In this document: positions 5,429 to 7,732 of the stretch, in pieces
Position numbering within the stretch: position 1 is the stretch's first letter
Layout of the letters: the number at the start of each line of letters is the position of its first letter
Notes under the pieces: generated by a model
Database searches by the model: none
The model's input: only the letters and a program-made list of their open reading frames with translations
What the model was told of the DNA's origin: nothing
Program-made: the position numbers and the translations under genes
Assembly (NCBI GenBank): GCA_036556825.1
Contig: DATBIR010000033.1
Location: 1-7,732, forward strand
Origin: JAJKJG01 sp036556825
GTDB taxonomy: Bacteria; Pseudomonadota; Alphaproteobacteria; Rhizobiales; Beijerinckiaceae
Reading direction: 5' to 3'
Length of the DNA stretch: 7,732 nt

Positions 5429-6232
5429 CTATTGCGGCGGCGGGCTTGCGGTTTGCGCCGGGGGCTGGCCATTGCCGGTCTGCGTCGCCGCCGGCGCGCT
5501 TCCCTCCGGGGCAGGCGCCTGCGGGATGACGAGCTGCTTGCGCGCGTCGCCGAGCTTCGCCTCGGTATCCATGATTTCCTGGCGCAGCGCCTGCAGGCGG
5601 GCCTCGAGCTCGCGGGCCTGCTGGATGCGCTGCTCGGCCTGTGCGATTTCCGCGGTCTTCGCCGCGATCTCCTGGCCGAGTTTCGCCAAGGCTTCCCGGC
5701 TCTTCGCCTCCTGCTGACGCGAGTCTTCCAGCCGGCGGCCGACCTCGGCCAGTTCCTGGGTGCGGGCGGCGATGCTCTGCTCGACGGTCGTGACCTCGCC
5801 CTTCAAGGCCCCGAGCCGCGTCTCGGCCTGCTGCACATTGCCCTGCACGGCGGCGAGCTTCTGGCTCTGCTCCTGGGCGGCCTTTTCAGCGTCGGCGGTG
5901 GCGCGCTTCTGCTGCTCGGCCGCCTGCTGGGCCGCGGCAGCCTGGGCCTGGGCCTGCGCCCGGGCCTGCTCGGTTTGCGCCGCCTGCTGCTGCGCAGCCG
6001 CGATCTTCGTCTGCAGGTCCTTCAGCGTGCCGCTGGTCTGCCGCTGCTGGTCGAGCTCGGCGCGGGTCGCGGCCAGGCTCGTCCTCTGCTCCTCGAGATC
6101 GCGGCGATAATTGCTGGCCTTTCTCGTCTGGGTGACGGCGACGATGACGAGCAGCAGCCAGCCCAAGACCGCTGCTGCGAGCAGCCCGAGGGCAACCGGA
6201 CGTCTGAGTTCCGCACGATAATCAACCGCCAT
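5429..6232 (-). CDS. Membrane-anchored coiled-coil protein, unknown function
   Basis: A 267-residue protein without a recognised enzymatic domain. A short basic N-terminus (RAELRRP, to residue 12) is followed by one strongly hydrophobic helix (about 13-34). A long heptad-patterned coiled coil then runs from about 38 to 230. The first half of the coil is Ala/Gln-rich (about 75-115), reminiscent of TolA-type low-complexity helices. The second half is richer in Glu, Arg and Leu. The C-terminal tail (236-267) is Pro/Ala/Gln-rich and probably disordered. Charge is positive on both sides of the helix, so the topology (coil in cytoplasm or periplasm) is not clear. The start at 6232 has a GGAG about 10 bases upstream. 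Roles in envelope spanning, scaffolding or cell-pole organisation are possible, but nothing in the sequence chooses between them. It is transcribed away from the 90-residue gene. Confidence 0.85.
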   Translation of the reverse strand: MAVDYRAELRRPVALGLLAAAVLGWLLLVIVAVTQTRKASNYRRDLEEQRTSLAATRAELDQQRQTSGTLKDLQTKIAAAQQQAAQTEQARAQAQAQAAAAQQAAEQQKRATADAEKAAQEQSQKLAAVQGNVQQAETRLGALKGEVTTVEQSIAARTQELAEVGRRLEDSRQQEAKSREALAKLGQEIAAKTAEIAQAEQRIQQARELEARLQALRQEIMDTEAKLGDARKQLVIPQAPAPEGSAPAATQTGNGQPPAQTASPPPQ

Positions 6233-6321
6233 CTGTCTGGCTCCAGGGAAACGCCGCAGGACGCACCCTAAGCCACTCCCGCGGCTGCGTCATCGGCCTT
6301 CTTCGGCCGTTCTGCACGCAG

Positions 6322-6339
6322 CCGATGTCCGGACATCGG
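6322..6339. promoter_or_regulatory. 18-base perfect palindrome, possible operator
   Basis: CCGATGTCC followed directly by GGACATCGG, with no spacer. It lies 90 bases upstream of the coiled-coil gene start and about 157 bases upstream of the 90-residue gene. Its first three bases are shared with the right arm of the preceding 9-base-pair stem (6282-6290 / 6316-6324). No known regulator family is assigned. Confidence 0.45.
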
Positions 6340-6442
6340 TATCCCCGGACCGGCCGCTTGAACCCGGCCCGTCGGAGACGGCGCGCGGACGCAAGGAAGG
6401 CCGCATGTCGTCGAAAGTTGGGGGACAAGCGCGCCGCGACCT

Positions 6443-6489
6443 TGCAGTGTGCACTGCAGCATATAACAAGAGCATGTGCAGCATATGAC
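6443..6489. promoter_or_regulatory. Operator-like palindrome and direct repeats before the 90-aa gene
   Basis: TGCAGTG and CACTGCA (6443-6449, 6452-6458) form a palindrome with a 2-base centre. Overlapping it, TGCAGCATAT[A/G]AC occurs at 6455-6467 and again at 6477-6489, exactly 22 bases apart, or about two helical turns. The second copy ends 6 bases before the ATG at 6496. The first copy contains ATATAAC, which could serve as a -10 element. A regulator binding here would control the 90-residue gene. Confidence 0.45.
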
Positions 6490-6495
6490 GGACTC

Positions 6496-6768
6496 ATGAA
6501 GACCTTCGAAGCGAGGTTCGGGATCCCCTCCGGGCACCGGCTCGTGCTGATCCGGTCGCGCATCCGCGGCGGCAGCGCGCGCGGCGAGTTCTGGGAGCAC
6601 GAGGAGTTCGATGCGCGGGACGCCCTGGTGGCGCGCTACGAAAGCTTCACCGAGGTTGATCCGGTGACCGGCATCGCCTCGAGCGGCTGGTACCGCTACG
6701 ACGCCGACGGCTTCTTGATCGACCGTAACGACCGCATCCCCGAGCGCCTCGGCGATCTCCTCGCCTGA
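6496..6768 (+). CDS. Small hypothetical protein, 90 aa
   Basis: No family is recognised. The start MKTFEARFGIP at 6496 is chosen because upstream codons of the same open frame (to 6325) are Arg/Ala-rich and run through the palindromes; the ribosome site (GGA, about 5 bases away) is weak. The protein appears soluble, small and mixed alpha/beta, with no signal peptide. Notable stretches are HRLVLIRSRIRGG, EFWEHEEFDARDALVARYESF and SGWYRYDADGFLIDRND, the last suggesting a beta hairpin. There are no cysteines, so metal or redox chemistry through Cys is unlikely. The P450 gene begins 100 bases downstream on the same strand; co-transcription is possible, although a GC-rich inverted repeat intervenes. 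Codon composition is typical of the region. Confidence 0.72.
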   Translation: MKTFEARFGIPSGHRLVLIRSRIRGGSARGEFWEHEEFDARDALVARYESFTEVDPVTGIASSGWYRYDADGFLIDRNDRIPERLGDLLA

Positions 6769-6774
6769 GCGTTG

Positions 6775-6810
6775 CCGGCCGCGCCGGCGCGGCGCGCCGC
6801 CGCCGGCCGG
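6775..6810. repeat. GC-rich inverted repeat after the 90-aa gene
   Basis: Arms of 7 bases (6775-6781 and 6804-6810) flank an almost pure G/C interior. It starts 6 bases after the stop codon at 6768. No T-run follows, so it would be at best a Rho-assisted or attenuating 3' structure before the P450 gene. Confidence 0.35.
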
Positions 6811-6868
6811 AGGGCGCTCGCCGTCCGACGCATTCGCAACAACCGGCGAAGCCTGCTACCAACGCCTC

Positions 6869-7732
6869 ATGCAGGCGAGCATCCCGGCCGAGCCCAGCAC
6901 GCGCCTTGTCCCGCCCTTCCCCGCCGCCGCGCCGGACGATCTGTCGGGCTTCGCGCTGGCGCGGGTGATGCGCGTCAACGCCTTGCGCATCTGGCCGGAG
7001 CGCGCCTACCGGGAGGACGTGCTGCAGCGCCGGTTTTTCGGCCGGTCGACTTTTCTCATCAGCAACCCGGACGCGATCCGCCGCGTGCTGATCGACAATC
7101 ATGAGAATTACGGCCGCACGCGCGCCACGATCCGCGTTCTGAAACCTCTCCTCGGCGACGGGCTGTTCATCAGCGAGGGGCGGGCCTGGAAGCGGCAGCG
7201 GCGTACGCTCGCGCCCGCCTTCACCCCCAAAGCCAGCGACGCCTTTGCCGGTCACATGGTCGCCGCCGCCGCGCAGCGCATCGCCGAGTTGGACGGCAGG
7301 ACCGGAGAGCCCCTGGACCTTTACGCGATCATTCAGCGGCTCACCCTCGAGATCGCCGGGCGCACGATGTTCTCGCTCGAGATGCGCGACCAGGGCGCGG
7401 TCCTGCGCCACTTCATGTGGCGCTATACGCGCTCCCTGGCTCGTCCGAACCTGCTCGATTTCGTGCTGCCGCTCGGCGTGCCGACGCCGCACGACCTGGG
7501 GCGGTGGTGGTTCCGGCGCGGCTGGGTGCGTTTCATTGACGGCATCCTGGAGAAGCGCGCGACCGCGTCGCCACACGCCGCCCCGCGCGACCTGCTCGAC
7601 CTGCTCCTCGCCGCGGTCGATCCGGACACCGGTCGTGGCTTCGCGCCGGCCGAGGTGCGCGACCAGGTCGCCACGATGATCATAGCCGGGCACGAGACCA
7701 CGGCGGTGGCGCTGTTCTGGTGTCTTTACATC
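6869..7732 (+). CDS. Cytochrome P450, 5' portion (cut by window edge)
   Basis: An open frame of 288 codons with no stop before the window ends. P450s are haem monooxygenases that insert oxygen into substrates using electrons from redox partners. The helix C motif is WKRQRR (107-112), in which W107 and R111 match the WxxxR that contacts the haem propionates. The preceding NYGRTRATIRVLKPLLGDGLF and following LAPAFTPKA are typical of bacterial long-chain-type P450s. Helix I carries the oxygen-activating AGHETT (273-278). The ExxR motif and the Cys haem ligand lie outside the window. No N-terminal membrane anchor is seen; the start reads MQASIPAEPSTRLVPPFP, so it is probably soluble. The ATG at 6869 is the only suitable one, though its ribosome site is poor. 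Substrate and subfamily cannot be told. No ferredoxin or reductase gene is visible. Confidence 0.93.
   Translation, partial: MQASIPAEPSTRLVPPFPAAAPDDLSGFALARVMRVNALRIWPERAYREDVLQRRFFGRSTFLISNPDAIRRVLIDNHENYGRTRATIRVLKPLLGDGLFISEGRAWKRQRRTLAPAFTPKASDAFAGHMVAAAAQRIAELDGRTGEPLDLYAIIQRLTLEIAGRTMFSLEMRDQGAVLRHFMWRYTRSLARPNLLDFVLPLGVPTPHDLGRWWFRRGWVRFIDGILEKRATASPHAAPRDLLDLLLAAVDPDTGRGFAPAEVRDQVATMIIAGHETTAVALFWCLYI

Larger units (their letters stand above)
6233..6495. other. Structured divergent intergenic region
   Basis: These 263 bases separate the coiled-coil gene from the 90-residue gene and contain no convincing gene. Nested stems lie at 6282-6324, an 18-base perfect palindrome at 6322-6339, and a second palindrome plus a pair of direct repeats at 6443-6489, just before the right-hand start codon. 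Such density of dyads in a divergent promoter region suggests regulator binding or structured 5' leaders. Confidence 0.6.

Noticed and set aside
4443..5717. 424-codon plus-strand frame opposite the lactonase
   Set aside because: Composition is typical antisense Arg/Asp/Glu/Gly mix and it runs through repeats and a gene boundary.
5426..6271. 281-codon Leu/Gly/Arg-rich plus-strand frame opposite the coiled-coil gene
   Set aside because: It mirrors the GCC/CAG-rich coiled-coil codons; the sense frame has a coherent membrane helix, heptads and a ribosome site.
6442..6467. Sigma-70 promoter with TTGCAG and TATAAC
   Set aside because: The spacer is only 14 bases, too short for a normal housekeeping promoter; kept only as a possible -10 element.
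6474..6489. TraR-type (tra box) quorum-sensing site
   Set aside because: Only one half-site (ATGTGCAG) matches; the second half does not, so the full dyad is missing.
6325..6495. 57-codon extension of the 90-residue protein
   Set aside because: Basic low-complexity translation that passes through both palindromes; the start at 6496 gives a more protein-like sequence.

Overview
The window looks like chromosome from a GC-rich alphaproteobacterium, most likely a Hyphomicrobiales (Rhizobiales) member. Three things point there: strongly G/C-biased third codon positions in most genes, a response regulator carrying the PFxFATG[G/Y] motif typical of alphaproteobacterial stress signalling, and a double-palindrome intergenic element like those dispersed through rhizobial genomes. 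No rRNA, tRNA, insertion sequence or CRISPR array was seen.

Left block (about 160-1420, minus strand): a single-domain FAT GUY-type response regulator (975-1355) is followed by two small unrecognised genes (588-926 and 163-513). Short gaps of 48 and 74 bases suggest one transcript. A GGAAC-N18-GTT sequence at 1396-1421, about 40 bases before the regulator start, fits the promoter of the general stress sigma factor EcfG/RpoE2. The two small genes are clearly less GC-rich than the rest and may be later arrivals.

Middle block (1716-5273): a full-length UxaA/GarD-family sugar-acid dehydratase on the plus strand faces a Bug-family (TctC-like) periplasmic solute-binding protein on the minus strand. 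Upstream of the latter on the same strand is a COG3618 amidohydrolase-superfamily lactonase resembling LigI. Together they suggest capture of an organic or sugar diacid, opening of a lactone, and dehydration of the acid. The substrate is not fixed by the sequence, and the transporter membrane subunits are not in the window. Two different palindromic repeats sit between these genes: a snap-back array of 7-base units (3234-3311) and a RIME-like element (4302-4400). Each supplies the stop codon of a neighbouring gene.

Right block (5429-7732): a membrane-anchored Ala/Gln-rich coiled-coil protein (minus strand), a structured 263-base divergent intergenic region with an 18-base perfect palindrome and an operator-like cluster, a 90-residue unrecognised protein (plus strand), and the first 288 codons of a cytochrome P450 that runs off the window edge.

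Most of the window is ordinary metabolic and accessory chromosome. The strongest leads are the stress-type regulator with its matching promoter and two unknown companions, and the repeats that reach into coding 3' ends. I see no clear, complete novel system.
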